Notes under the pieces: generated by a model
Database searches by the model: none
The model's input: only the letters and a program-made list of their open reading frames with translations
What the model was told of the DNA's origin: nothing
Made by a program: the position numbers and the translations under genes
Part shown: in pieces, positions 1 through 5,037 of the stretch
How the letters are laid out: each line of letters begins with the position of its first letter
How positions within the stretch are numbered: the stretch's first letter is position 1
Assembly (NCBI GenBank): GCA_022564695.1
Contig: JADFKX010000101.1
Location: 1 to 7,433 of the forward strand
Reading direction: 5' to 3'
DNA: 7,433 nucleotides
From: Chloroflexota bacterium
GTDB taxonomy: Bacteria > Chloroflexota > Dehalococcoidia > SM23-28-2 > RBG-16-64-32

Positions 1-764
1 GCATGGGCGGCGGTACCGGCACCGGGGCCGCACCGGTCATCGCGCAGGTGGCGCAGAGCATCGGCGCGCTGACCGTTGGCGTCGTCACGAAGCCGTTCGC
101 CTTCGAGGGCGCCAAGCGGCGCGAGCAGGCCCAACACGGCATCGAAGCGCTCAAGGCCGAGGTCGATACTCTGATCGTGATCCCGAACGACCGTCTGCTC
201 GCGGTCTGCGACCAGACGACGACGGTCGCCGAGTCGTTCAAGATGGCCGACGACGTGCTGCGCCAGGGCATCCAGGGCATCTCTGAGCTGATCACGATGC
301 CGGGCGACATCAACCTCGACTTCGCCGACGTGCGCCGCATCATGTCCAACGCCGGCCAGGCGCTGATGGCGATCGGCCAGGGGACGGGCGATAACCGCGC
401 CGTCGAGGCCGCGCAGGCGGCGATCGAGAGCCCGCTGCTGGACGTGAACATCCACGGAGCGACAGGCGTTCTCTTCAACGTCACAAGCTCCGGCACGCTG
501 GGCCTACACGAGCTGAACATGGCCGCTCGGGTAATCGCGGAACTCGTCGACCCGGGCGCGGAGATCATCTTCGGCTCGTCGACCGACCCGGAGATGGGCG
601 AAGAGGTGAAGATCACGCTGATCGCCGTCGGCTTCTCGCCGGAGCGCACGCACGAGCAGGAGTACGAGGACGAGGAGTACAAGCGCCTGCGCACGGAGTC
701 GCTGGATAACAAGGATGACACCGACCTGCCTACGTTTCTACGGAGGCCCGCATCGATTAGATAA
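1..764 (+). CDS. ftsZ: Cell division protein FtsZ, 3' part (5' end outside window)
   Basis: FtsZ is the tubulin-like GTPase that polymerises into the cytokinetic ring at mid-cell. The visible part opens with the GTP-binding tubulin signature GGGTGTG (residues 2-8, counting from the first ATG at base 3). It continues through the nucleotide-binding domain and reaches the T7 loop NLDFADV (104-110), whose acidic residues complete the GTPase site of the neighbouring subunit. The C-terminal domain follows. After a short acidic linker, the tail motif DLPTFLRR (241-248) matches the conserved peptide that binds membrane tethers such as FtsA or SepF. By comparison with the usual length of about 370 residues, roughly 110 N-terminal residues lie upstream of the window, so the ATG at base 3 is internal. 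The stop is TAA at 762-764. No defect is visible and the assignment is essentially certain. Confidence 0.98.
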   Translation, partial: MGGGTGTGAAPVIAQVAQSIGALTVGVVTKPFAFEGAKRREQAQHGIEALKAEVDTLIVIPNDRLLAVCDQTTTVAESFKMADDVLRQGIQGISELITMPGDINLDFADVRRIMSNAGQALMAIGQGTGDNRAVEAAQAAIESPLLDVNIHGATGVLFNVTSSGTLGLHELNMAARVIAELVDPGAEIIFGSSTDPEMGEEVKITLIAVGFSPERTHEQEYEDEEYKRLRTESLDNKDDTDLPTFLRRPASIR

Positions 765-780
765 CTAACCTCCTTCTGAT

Positions 781-848
781 GGGAGGGCGGCCATTCCCCG
801 GCCGTTTGCCTCCCCCGCACGACCGTCCGCCTGCCCTTCACAGGCGGA
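781..848 (+). other. Two stem-loops directly after ftsZ
   Basis: The first hairpin pairs GGGAGG (781-786) with CCTCCC (809-814) and contains an inner stem CGGCC (788-792) with GGCCG (800-804). The second pairs TCCGCCTG (826-833) with CAGGCGGA (841-848) around a 7-nt loop and is followed by only two T residues. Neither has a full U-tract. They probably protect the ftsZ mRNA 3' end or assist the stronger terminator just downstream. Confidence 0.6.
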
Positions 849-851
849 TTA

Positions 852-910
852 GCACCGCAGGGCTGTCTGTACACCCTCCCCCTCAGACGCCCCTGCGGTG
901 CTCTCTTTTT
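852..910 (+). terminator. Rho-independent terminator of the ftsZ transcript
   Basis: GCACCGCAGGG (852-862) is perfectly complementary to CCCTGCGGTGC (891-901). An inner stem GTCTG (865-869) pairs with CAGAC (884-888). The run TCTCTTTTT (902-910) follows at once. An 11-bp GC-rich stem plus a T-rich tail is the standard intrinsic terminator layout. It separates ftsZ from everything downstream. Confidence 0.88.
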
Positions 911-1003
911 GTGCATGGTCCTGTGCACTCCTTGTGGATTCGCCGCACCGCGCGTGTGGACGCATTGTTCACAACTTTTCTACGAGATGTTGTGGCTGAC
1001 CAC

Positions 1004-1032
1004 TTGACAAACCCAAGATATGGTAGCAAAAT
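1004..1032 (+). promoter_or_regulatory. Candidate sigma70-type promoter upstream of the chimera
   Basis: A perfect TTGACA -35 (1004-1009) is followed after 17 bp by CAAAAT (1027-1032), which matches TATAAT at four of six positions. It would give a leader of about 175 nt before the ATG at 1217. By its position, this may be the ancestral nrdR promoter. The -10 is weak, so confidence is moderate. Confidence 0.42.
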
Positions 1033-1127
1033 GACGTTGCGCTCTCGGAGTTCCGGGGGCGTAACCGATTTCTAAGAGACATCACATGTTCTGTAAAGTG
1101 CCGTTCACGCCAGACGCGCTGTCTACC

Positions 1128-1162
1128 CCCGCTCATCCTTCGAGAGCCTCAGGACGAGCGGG
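1128..1162 (+). repeat. REP-like palindrome
   Basis: CCCGCTC-A-TCCT (1128-1139) pairs with AGGA-C-GAGCGGG (1151-1162), giving 11 bp with one internal mismatch around an 11-nt loop. The core of the form CATCCTTCGAG...CTCAGGA resembles a dispersed palindrome that I have seen in many bacterial genomes; that part is recall, not a search result. There is no T-tract, so it is unlikely to be an intrinsic terminator. Only one copy is present in the window. Confidence 0.55.
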
Positions 1163-1216
1163 CCGGAGCCTCACCAACCAACTGTCTACTCACCACTCAC
1201 CACCGTCCACTAGCCA

Positions 1217-1843
1217 ATGAACTGTCCGTTCTGCTCCCACCCCGACACCAGGGTCACCGACTCCCGGCCGGAAGTCGGCGCCATACGACGGCGCCGCGAG
1301 TGCCTGGAGGACTCCGGCGGCTGCGGCCGGCGCTTCTCGACGCTGGAGCGCGTGGAGCTGGCCGGCGTGTCGCTGGCCGCCAGGGGCGGCGCCTGGTCAA
1401 CTATCAGCGACCGGAGCGTCAAGGCGAACTTCGCCCCCGTGGACGGGCGCGAGGTGCTTGACCTTGTGGCGGAGATGCCGATCGCGAGCTGGGGCTACAA
1501 GAGCCAGGACGCCTCCATCCGCCACATCGGCCCGACGGCGCAGGACTTCTACGACGCCTTCGCGGTGGGCGAGGACGACAAGCACATCACCACCGTGGAC
1601 GCGGACGGGGTAGCGCTGGCGGCCATCCAGGGGCTGTACGAGCTGGTGCAGGAGCAGGAGGCGCAGATCGCGGCGCTGGAAAACGGGGCCGGAATCGATA
1701 CGGCCGCTTCGGGGCCGTCCTCCTCCGGGCTGTCGGTCACGTCGGCGCTTGTCGGCGGACTGCTGGCGCTGGGCCTGGCGCTGGTGTCCGGCCTGCTCCT
1801 CGTCGCCCTGCGAGCGGGCAGGGGGAGAGGAGCGCAGGCATGA
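1217..1843 (+). CDS. Chimeric protein: NrdR zinc ribbon fused to S74 chaperone domain and a membrane tail
   Basis: This 208-residue protein joins unrelated parts. Residues 1-47 match the N-terminal zinc ribbon of the repressor NrdR, with Cys3-x2-Cys6 and Cys29...Cys36, the IRRRREC stretch and GRRFSTLERVEL. The second cysteine pair is C-x6-C instead of the usual C-x2-C. The ATP-cone that should follow is absent. From about residue 49 the sequence becomes a peptidase-S74 (endosialidase-type) intramolecular chaperone. It has SDRSVK at 64-69, with the self-cleaving Ser64-Asp65 and a Lys five residues on, then VDGREVLD, SIRHIGPTAQDF, and a coiled-coil-prone end around 139-155. A hydrophobic helix (about 174-198) and an Arg/Gly tail finish it. 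There is no signal peptide and no beta-helix passenger. It cannot work as a normal NrdR. It is either a true gene fusion left by insertion or deletion, or an assembly chimera. The start is the ATG that begins the NrdR motif MNCPFC; no Shine-Dalgarno is seen. Confidence 0.8.
   Translation: MNCPFCSHPDTRVTDSRPEVGAIRRRRECLEDSGGCGRRFSTLERVELAGVSLAARGGAWSTISDRSVKANFAPVDGREVLDLVAEMPIASWGYKSQDASIRHIGPTAQDFYDAFAVGEDDKHITTVDADGVALAAIQGLYELVQEQEAQIAALENGAGIDTAASGPSSSGLSVTSALVGGLLALGLALVSGLLLVALRAGRGRGAQA
1821..1843 (+). promoter_or_regulatory. Shine-Dalgarno and ATGA start/stop overlap
   Basis: A strong purine run GGGGGAGAGGAG (1821-1832) lies 7 bases before ATG 1840. The TGA of the upstream gene (1841-1843) overlaps this ATG. 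The layout fixes the start of the next gene and implies translational coupling. Unlike the later genes of the array, this one has no private promoter cassette. Confidence 0.75.
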
Positions 1844-2481
1844 GAAGGCTGAGCCTGTTGGCGCTCACGGTGGCCGGGGTGGCCGCCGTCGTGCTGGCGC
1901 TCGGCGCCCGGGGCGTGCTCACGGCGCCGGATAGCGCCCTGCCCTGGACGGCCAGCGGGTCCGGCGGCGGCACGTCCTCGTCGACCAGCTACAAGCTGGG
2001 CTCGACCGTGGGCCAGTCGCCCGTCGGCCAGATGGGGAGTTCGAGCTTCAGCCTGGAAACCGGCTACTGGGGCCGGGCGCTGGATACTGACCTCGACGGC
2101 TACCCGAACGTCAGCGACAACTGCCCGTTCGTCGCCACCGTCTGGTTCGTGCCGGTAGGCGACACGGATTGCGATGGGTTCCCGTCGAGCGTCGGGGTGA
2201 CCGGGAAGGGGGCGGAGACCGATATAGGCACGGACCCGAACGTCCGCTGCGCCGCCAACAACACCCCCGATAACGAGGGGCTTCCGGACGCCTGGCCGTT
2301 CGACCGCAACGATAATCAACGGGCCGACCTCTCGGACGTCCTCGGCTATATTCCAGTGTTCAACAGCTTTTTCCCCATGGCGCCCTATGACCCACGCTTC
2401 GATCTGGACGCCAGCGGTGGGATCACGCTGGGGGACGTTCTGTCGTACATCCCGGTGTTCAACCTGCTCTGCACACCGTAG
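1840..2481 (+). CDS. Secreted protein with GSGGG/GYWG module and dockerin-like C-terminus (array gene 1)
   Basis: Residues 1-29 form a classical signal peptide (MRRLSLL, a hydrophobic core, then a likely cleavage near LTA-P). Residues 34-78 run from PWTASGSGGG to GYWG, a Ser/Gly/Thr-rich module of the kind found near the N-terminus of exported Chloroflexota proteins; its function is unknown to me. A short acidic TSP3-like piece (DTDLDGYPN, DNCP) and DTDCDGF (109-113) follow. The tail holds two EF-hand loops, D155-N157-N159-R161-D163-D166 and D188-D190-S192-G194-T196-D199, each followed by a helix with YIPVFN, which is the twofold layout of a type I dockerin. Cys137 and Cys211 bracket this domain and may pair. 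There is no catalytic module, so it may be a small structural or adaptor protein. The start is set by the signal peptide and the overlap with the upstream stop. Confidence 0.8.
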   Translation: MRRLSLLALTVAGVAAVVLALGARGVLTAPDSALPWTASGSGGGTSSSTSYKLGSTVGQSPVGQMGSSSFSLETGYWGRALDTDLDGYPNVSDNCPFVATVWFVPVGDTDCDGFPSSVGVTGKGAETDIGTDPNVRCAANNTPDNEGLPDAWPFDRNDNQRADLSDVLGYIPVFNSFFPMAPYDPRFDLDASGGITLGDVLSYIPVFNLLCTP

Positions 2482-2551
2482 GGGCGGCAGGTACGGGCGC
2501 GGGCCAGACGGGCGCTGCGAGCAGTGCCCCTACGCCACCCATGCCAACCGT

Positions 2552-2561
2552 AGGCGCGCCT
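2552..2561. promoter_or_regulatory. Candidate operator palindrome AGGCGCGCCT, copy 1
   Basis: This perfect 10-bp palindrome ends exactly 16 bp before the -35 box. The same spacing is kept at 3449-3458 and 4946-4955. Its centre lies about 55 bp upstream of the expected transcription start, a typical place for an activator. The role is inferred from position alone. Confidence 0.45.
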
Positions 2562-2577
2562 CGCAACCTGGGCAAAC

Positions 2578-2605
2578 TTGACGAGGAATAGCGCGGACGT
2601 ATGAT
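2578..2605 (+). promoter_or_regulatory. Array promoter, copy 1
   Basis: TTGACG (2578-2583), a 16-bp spacer and TATGAT (2600-2605). The same pair and spacing occur before array genes 3, 4 and 5. The expected start near 2612 gives a leader of about 30 nt. Confidence 0.8.
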
Positions 2606-2619
2606 GGGGGCGCTACGAA

Positions 2620-2633
2620 CGGCGGAAACGCCG
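2620..2633 (+). promoter_or_regulatory. 5' UTR hairpin with GAAA loop, copy 1
   Basis: CGGCG-GAAA-CGCCG forms a 5-bp stem capped by a GNRA tetraloop. It ends at the first base of the Shine-Dalgarno GAGGGG (2633-2638). An identical hairpin is at 5014-5027. It could stabilise the mRNA or tune ribosome access. Confidence 0.5.
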
Positions 2634-2637
2634 AGGG

Positions 2638-3372
2638 GTGCGCGATGGGTGCGAGAGGTGGAAGGGGGGGGTGGCAGAAACCCCGCCCACGCTGCCCTGG
2701 TCGGTGTTCGGCTCCGGCGGCGGCTCGTCCTCTTCGACGAATTTCGAGTCGGGCTCAACGTCCGGTCAGGCCGGGACTATCGGCAAATCGACGAGCACGA
2801 ACTACGAGCTGGTGGCCGGCTACTGGGGGCGGGCGCTGGATAGCGACGTTGACGGCGACCCGAATATCAGCGATATCTGTCCGAACGATGCCGACGATGA
2901 TGGTGACGGCGACGGCATCTGTGTGGGCAACGGCTTCAAGTCCCCCAAGACGGGTGACAACGACAACTGCCCGACGGTGCCAAACACCGACCAGGCCAAC
3001 GATGACGGAGATGAGTTTGGCAACGTCTGCGACCTCTGCCCGACGGTTTACACGCCCTGGGTGGTGCCGGTAGGCGACACGGACTGCGACAGGTTCACGG
3101 ACGTGGACGAGGTCTACCTGGACACGAACCCCAACGTCCGCTGCCCCGCCAACGACGGCCCCGACAACGAGGGGCTTCCCGACGTCTGGCCCTTCGACTT
3201 TTACGATAACCAACGGGCCGACCTTTCGGATGTCCTGGGCTTTATTCCGGTGTTCAACCTTCCCGCCAGCACTCCTGCGCTGAAGCGCTTCGACCTGGAC
3301 ATCAACGGCCTCGTAGGCTTGGCCGACGTGCTGTCGTTCATCCCGGTGTTCAACTATAAGTGCACGCCGTAG
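2638..3372 (+). CDS. Dockerin-like tail protein with TSP3-type repeats, signal peptide missing (array gene 2, possibly impaired)
   Basis: The long frame opens at GTG 2638 and gives 244 residues. Residues 17-64 repeat the LPW...GSGGG...GYWG module of array gene 1. Then come acidic TSP3-like calcium repeats (DSDVDGDPN, DADDDGDGDG, DNDNCPTVPNTDQANDDGDEFG; about 68-131), VGDTDCDRF, and the dockerin-like tail with loops at 187-198 and 219-230. Cys169 and Cys242 bracket the tail. The first loop has Tyr189 where the paralogues have a Ca-binding Asn, and the linker between the loops differs from that of the others. No signal peptide precedes the module. The best start by Shine-Dalgarno spacing is ATG 2645, homologous to the start of array gene 4, but it is out of frame; one added base in the G8 run at 2664-2671 would connect it. 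The 2638 start is therefore doubtful. The gene may be a decaying, phase-variable or miscalled copy. Confidence 0.62.
   Translation: MRDGCERWKGGVAETPPTLPWSVFGSGGGSSSSTNFESGSTSGQAGTIGKSTSTNYELVAGYWGRALDSDVDGDPNISDICPNDADDDGDGDGICVGNGFKSPKTGDNDNCPTVPNTDQANDDGDEFGNVCDLCPTVYTPWVVPVGDTDCDRFTDVDEVYLDTNPNVRCPANDGPDNEGLPDVWPFDFYDNQRADLSDVLGFIPVFNLPASTPALKRFDLDINGLVGLADVLSFIPVFNYKCTP
2664..2671 (+). repeat. Homopolymer run of eight G
   Basis: G8 lies between the well-placed ATG 2645 and the conserved module of array gene 2. Adding one G, or losing two, would put ATG 2645 in frame with the rest. Such runs are prone to slippage in cells and to length errors in sequencing. Confidence 0.85.
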
Positions 3373-3448
3373 GGGGAAGCAGGGGCGCGGGCCAGACGGG
3401 CGTGCGAGCGGCGCCCTGCAGCGCCTCTACGCCACCCATGCCAACCGT

Positions 3449-3458
3449 AGGCGCGCCT
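3449..3458. promoter_or_regulatory. Candidate operator palindrome AGGCGCGCCT, copy 2
   Basis: Identical to copy 1 and again exactly 16 bp upstream of the -35 box at 3475. Confidence 0.45.
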
Positions 3459-3474
3459 CGCAAGCTGTGCAAAC

Positions 3475-3502
3475 TTGACGGATAACCGCGCGGGCGTATG
3501 AT
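3475..3502 (+). promoter_or_regulatory. Array promoter, copy 2
   Basis: TTGACG (3475-3480), 16-bp spacer, TATGAT (3497-3502). It drives the beta-propeller gene, whose Shine-Dalgarno AGGGAG (3533-3538) stands 6 bases before ATG 3545. Confidence 0.82.
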
Positions 3503-3544
3503 TGGGGCGCTACGAACGGCGCATAGGCCCGAAGGGAGCAGCTG

Positions 3545-4882
3545 ATGCGGTACGCGCAACTACTCCTACTGGGACTGGTGGCGATGGCGTTGGCGTCCGG
3601 TGGGGCTACGGCCACTTCCTCACAACCGCCACAACTCATCGACGTTGTGAATGTGGGTTCAGGGCCCCTGGGGGCGGCGGTGAACCCCGCAGACGATCGC
3701 ATTTACGTGGCCAACTACCACGATGACACCGTCTCGGTTATCGACAGCGTGACACATGAAATCATCACCACCATTGCGGTGTCAGACGGGCCGCAGAGCA
3801 TCGCCGTTAACACCAGCACCAACCGCATCTATGTGGGGAACGGCGTCACCCCCACTTCGTTATCGGTGATAGACGGAGCTACATCTACGGTTATAGACAC
3901 GTTTCCGCTGGGGCTGAACTTCCTGGCGGGCATTGGCCTTGCCGTCAACAGCGAGACGGACCGTGTATACGCGACCAGCTTGTTCGATAACGTTGTTGCC
4001 GTTCTGGACGGGACGACGGGCACGGTACTCGCCACCATTGCGGTGGGGGTGTCCCCCGTGGGAGTCGACGTCAATACGGTCACCAATCGTGTCTACGTGA
4101 CCAACGCTCTCGACGATTCGATATCAGTGATCGATGGCGTAACGAACAGTGTTATCTCCACGATCGCCTTGAATTCGGGAGGGATCCCCACCGCCATAGC
4201 TGTCAATCCGCTGACTAATCGTATCTACGTTGCCAACCTCGCTATAGACGTGTTGGACCAAGGCAGCGTGTCCGTGATCGACGGCGATACGGAGGTGGTG
4301 CTGGCGGTGCTGCCGATGGATACGGCCCAGCCCAGTGGCGGCTTCGTGCAGGGCATTGCCGTCGACTCCGGCGCTAACCGCATCTACGTGACGGACGGTC
4401 CCGCGACCGGCGCAGGGGTGCTAAAGGTCATCGATGGGGCGACCAGTAGCGTGGTGTCCGCTATAACCCTCGATCCCCGGGCTGAAGGTGTGGCGGTCAA
4501 CCCCCAGATTAACCGCGCATACGTCACCCATGGGAGCAACCCTGAGGTGGCGGGGAAGGTGTCAGTGCTGGGGTTGGAGGGAGACGGCGATTACGACGGA
4601 TTTGCGGACAGCACCGAGCTGTTTGTGGGCACAAACGCTGTGGACGCCTGCGCAAACACGCCCGCCACCGACGACGAGGGGCTACCGGACGCCTGGCCCT
4701 TCGACTTTAACGATAACCAACGGGCCGACCTTTCGGACGTCCTGGGCTATATTCCGGTGTTCAACAGCTTTTTCCCCATCGCGCCCTATGACCCACGGTA
4801 CGACTTGGACGCGAGCGGCGGTATCACGCTGGGGGACGTGCTGTCGTACATCCCGGTGTTCAACCTGACCTGCACGCCGTAG
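3545..4882 (+). CDS. Secreted seven-repeat YVTN beta-propeller with dockerin-like C-terminus (array gene 3)
   Basis: The protein has 445 residues. A signal peptide (about 1-24: MRYAQLLLLGLVAMALASGG) directs export. Seven propeller repeats follow, each carrying an NRIYVAN-type strand and a VSVIDG/T strand; the first strands start near residues 51, 93, 139, 181, 225, 278 and 323. This is the YVTN family pattern (YncE-like, surface-layer-like propellers) and predicts a closed seven-bladed fold, usually a binding or interaction scaffold and not an enzyme. After GDGDYDGFADSTELFVGT the dockerin-like tail begins, with EF-hand loops D387-D398 and D420-D431 and bracketing Cys369 and Cys443. The cysteines of the TSP3-like region seen in the neighbours are absent. 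It has its own promoter cassette and Shine-Dalgarno. The fold call is strong; the ligand is unknown. Confidence 0.92.
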   Translation: MRYAQLLLLGLVAMALASGGATATSSQPPQLIDVVNVGSGPLGAAVNPADDRIYVANYHDDTVSVIDSVTHEIITTIAVSDGPQSIAVNTSTNRIYVGNGVTPTSLSVIDGATSTVIDTFPLGLNFLAGIGLAVNSETDRVYATSLFDNVVAVLDGTTGTVLATIAVGVSPVGVDVNTVTNRVYVTNALDDSISVIDGVTNSVISTIALNSGGIPTAIAVNPLTNRIYVANLAIDVLDQGSVSVIDGDTEVVLAVLPMDTAQPSGGFVQGIAVDSGANRIYVTDGPATGAGVLKVIDGATSSVVSAITLDPRAEGVAVNPQINRAYVTHGSNPEVAGKVSVLGLEGDGDYDGFADSTELFVGTNAVDACANTPATDDEGLPDAWPFDFNDNQRADLSDVLGYIPVFNSFFPIAPYDPRYDLDASGGITLGDVLSYIPVFNLTCTP

Positions 4883-4945
4883 GGGCGTTAGCGCGGGCCA
4901 GACGGGCGCTGCGAGCAGCGCCGGGGCGGCGGACGTCTGCGCCGT

Positions 4946-4955
4946 AGGCGTGCCT
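4946..4955. promoter_or_regulatory. Candidate operator, copy 3 (AGGCGTGCCT)
   Basis: One base differs from the perfect palindrome of copies 1 and 2. The 16-bp distance to the -35 box at 4972 is kept. Confidence 0.4.
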
Positions 4956-4971
4956 CGCAACCTGTGTAAAC

Positions 4972-4999
4972 TTGACAGGGAGCCGCGCGGACGTATGAT
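4972..4999 (+). promoter_or_regulatory. Array promoter, copy 3
   Basis: Consensus TTGACA (4972-4977), 16-bp spacer, TATGAT (4994-4999). It drives the protease gene. The Shine-Dalgarno GAGGG (5027-5031) stands 6 bases before ATG 5038. Confidence 0.82.
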
Positions 5000-5013
5000 G
5001 GGGGCGCTACGAA

Positions 5014-5027
5014 CGGCGGAAACGCCG
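5014..5027 (+). promoter_or_regulatory. 5' UTR hairpin with GAAA loop, copy 3
   Basis: CGGCG-GAAA-CGCCG, identical to 2620-2633 and again touching the Shine-Dalgarno. It is preserved in two of the four cassettes. Confidence 0.5.
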
Positions 5028-5037
5028 AGGGTGCGGG

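Larger units (their letters stand above)
765..1216. other. Non-coding stretch between ftsZ and the nrdR-like chimera
   Basis: This 452-bp gap has no convincing gene. An open frame at 779-1075 encodes a low-complexity Pro/Arg-rich peptide with no recognisable motif and overlaps the terminator hairpins, so it is not called. The stretch holds three consecutive stem-loops (781-814, 826-848, 852-901), a promoter-like pair at 1004-1032 and a REP-like palindrome at 1128-1162. Between 925 and 1000 there are several TGTGG words and one TTGT-TC-ACAA inverted repeat, too degenerate to name. The 50 bases before the ATG at 1217 are C-rich and purine-poor, with no Shine-Dalgarno sequence. Confidence 0.7.
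2275..2644 (+). repeat. Composite repeat, copy 1: dockerin-like 3' coding end plus intergenic promoter cassette
   Basis: Bases 2275-2481 encode EGLPDAWPF through CTP. Bases 2482-2644 carry the shared intergenic cassette. This includes a stem-loop GGGCGCTG-CGAG-CAGTGCCC (2510-2529, one G-T pair, no T-tract), a palindrome, a promoter and a 5' UTR hairpin. Copies 2-4 begin at 3169, 4676 and 6559. The stretch from CTACGCC to CTCGCAA is the same in copies 1 and 2. Confidence 0.85.
3169..3544 (+). repeat. Composite repeat, copy 2: dockerin-like 3' end plus promoter cassette
   Basis: Coding part 3169-3372 (the most diverged copy) and intergenic part 3373-3544. The post-stop stem-loop has decayed into two competing options: GGGCG (3398-3402) with CGCCC (3412-3416), or GGCGC (3410-3414) with GCGCC (3421-3425). 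The 5' UTR hairpin has been lost; GGCGCATAGGCCCG stands in its place. The promoter and palindrome are kept. Confidence 0.8.
4676..5037 (+). repeat. Composite repeat, copy 3: dockerin-like 3' end plus promoter cassette
   Basis: Coding part 4676-4882 and intergenic part 4883-5037. The post-stop stem-loop GGCGCTG-CGAG-CAGCGCC (4905-4922) is perfect and lacks a T-tract. The cassette keeps a degenerate palindrome, the promoter and the GAAA hairpin. The segment just before the palindrome differs from copies 1 and 2. Confidence 0.85.

Noticed and set aside
779..1075. Small plus-strand open frame after ftsZ
   Set aside because: It overlaps three stem-loops including the terminator, is Pro/Arg-rich without a domain, and has no Shine-Dalgarno apart from chance purines.
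1400..1843. S74 domain as a sign of a prophage tail spike
   Set aside because: No capsid, tail, integrase or lysis gene is present. S74 domains also occur on cellular surface proteins, and this one has a membrane helix, which is not phage-like.
1549..2319. 256-residue open frame on the minus strand
   Set aside because: It lies antisense to the S74 domain and array gene 1, is rich in Arg/Ala/Pro and has no recognisable motif. It is the expected shadow of GC-rich coding DNA.
2601..3073. Alternative frames starting at ATG 2601 and ATG 2645 over array gene 2
   Set aside because: Their products are Arg-rich out-of-frame readings of the conserved module. Only the frame open from 2638 matches the paralogues. 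ATG 2645 is kept as evidence for a frame problem, not as a separate gene.
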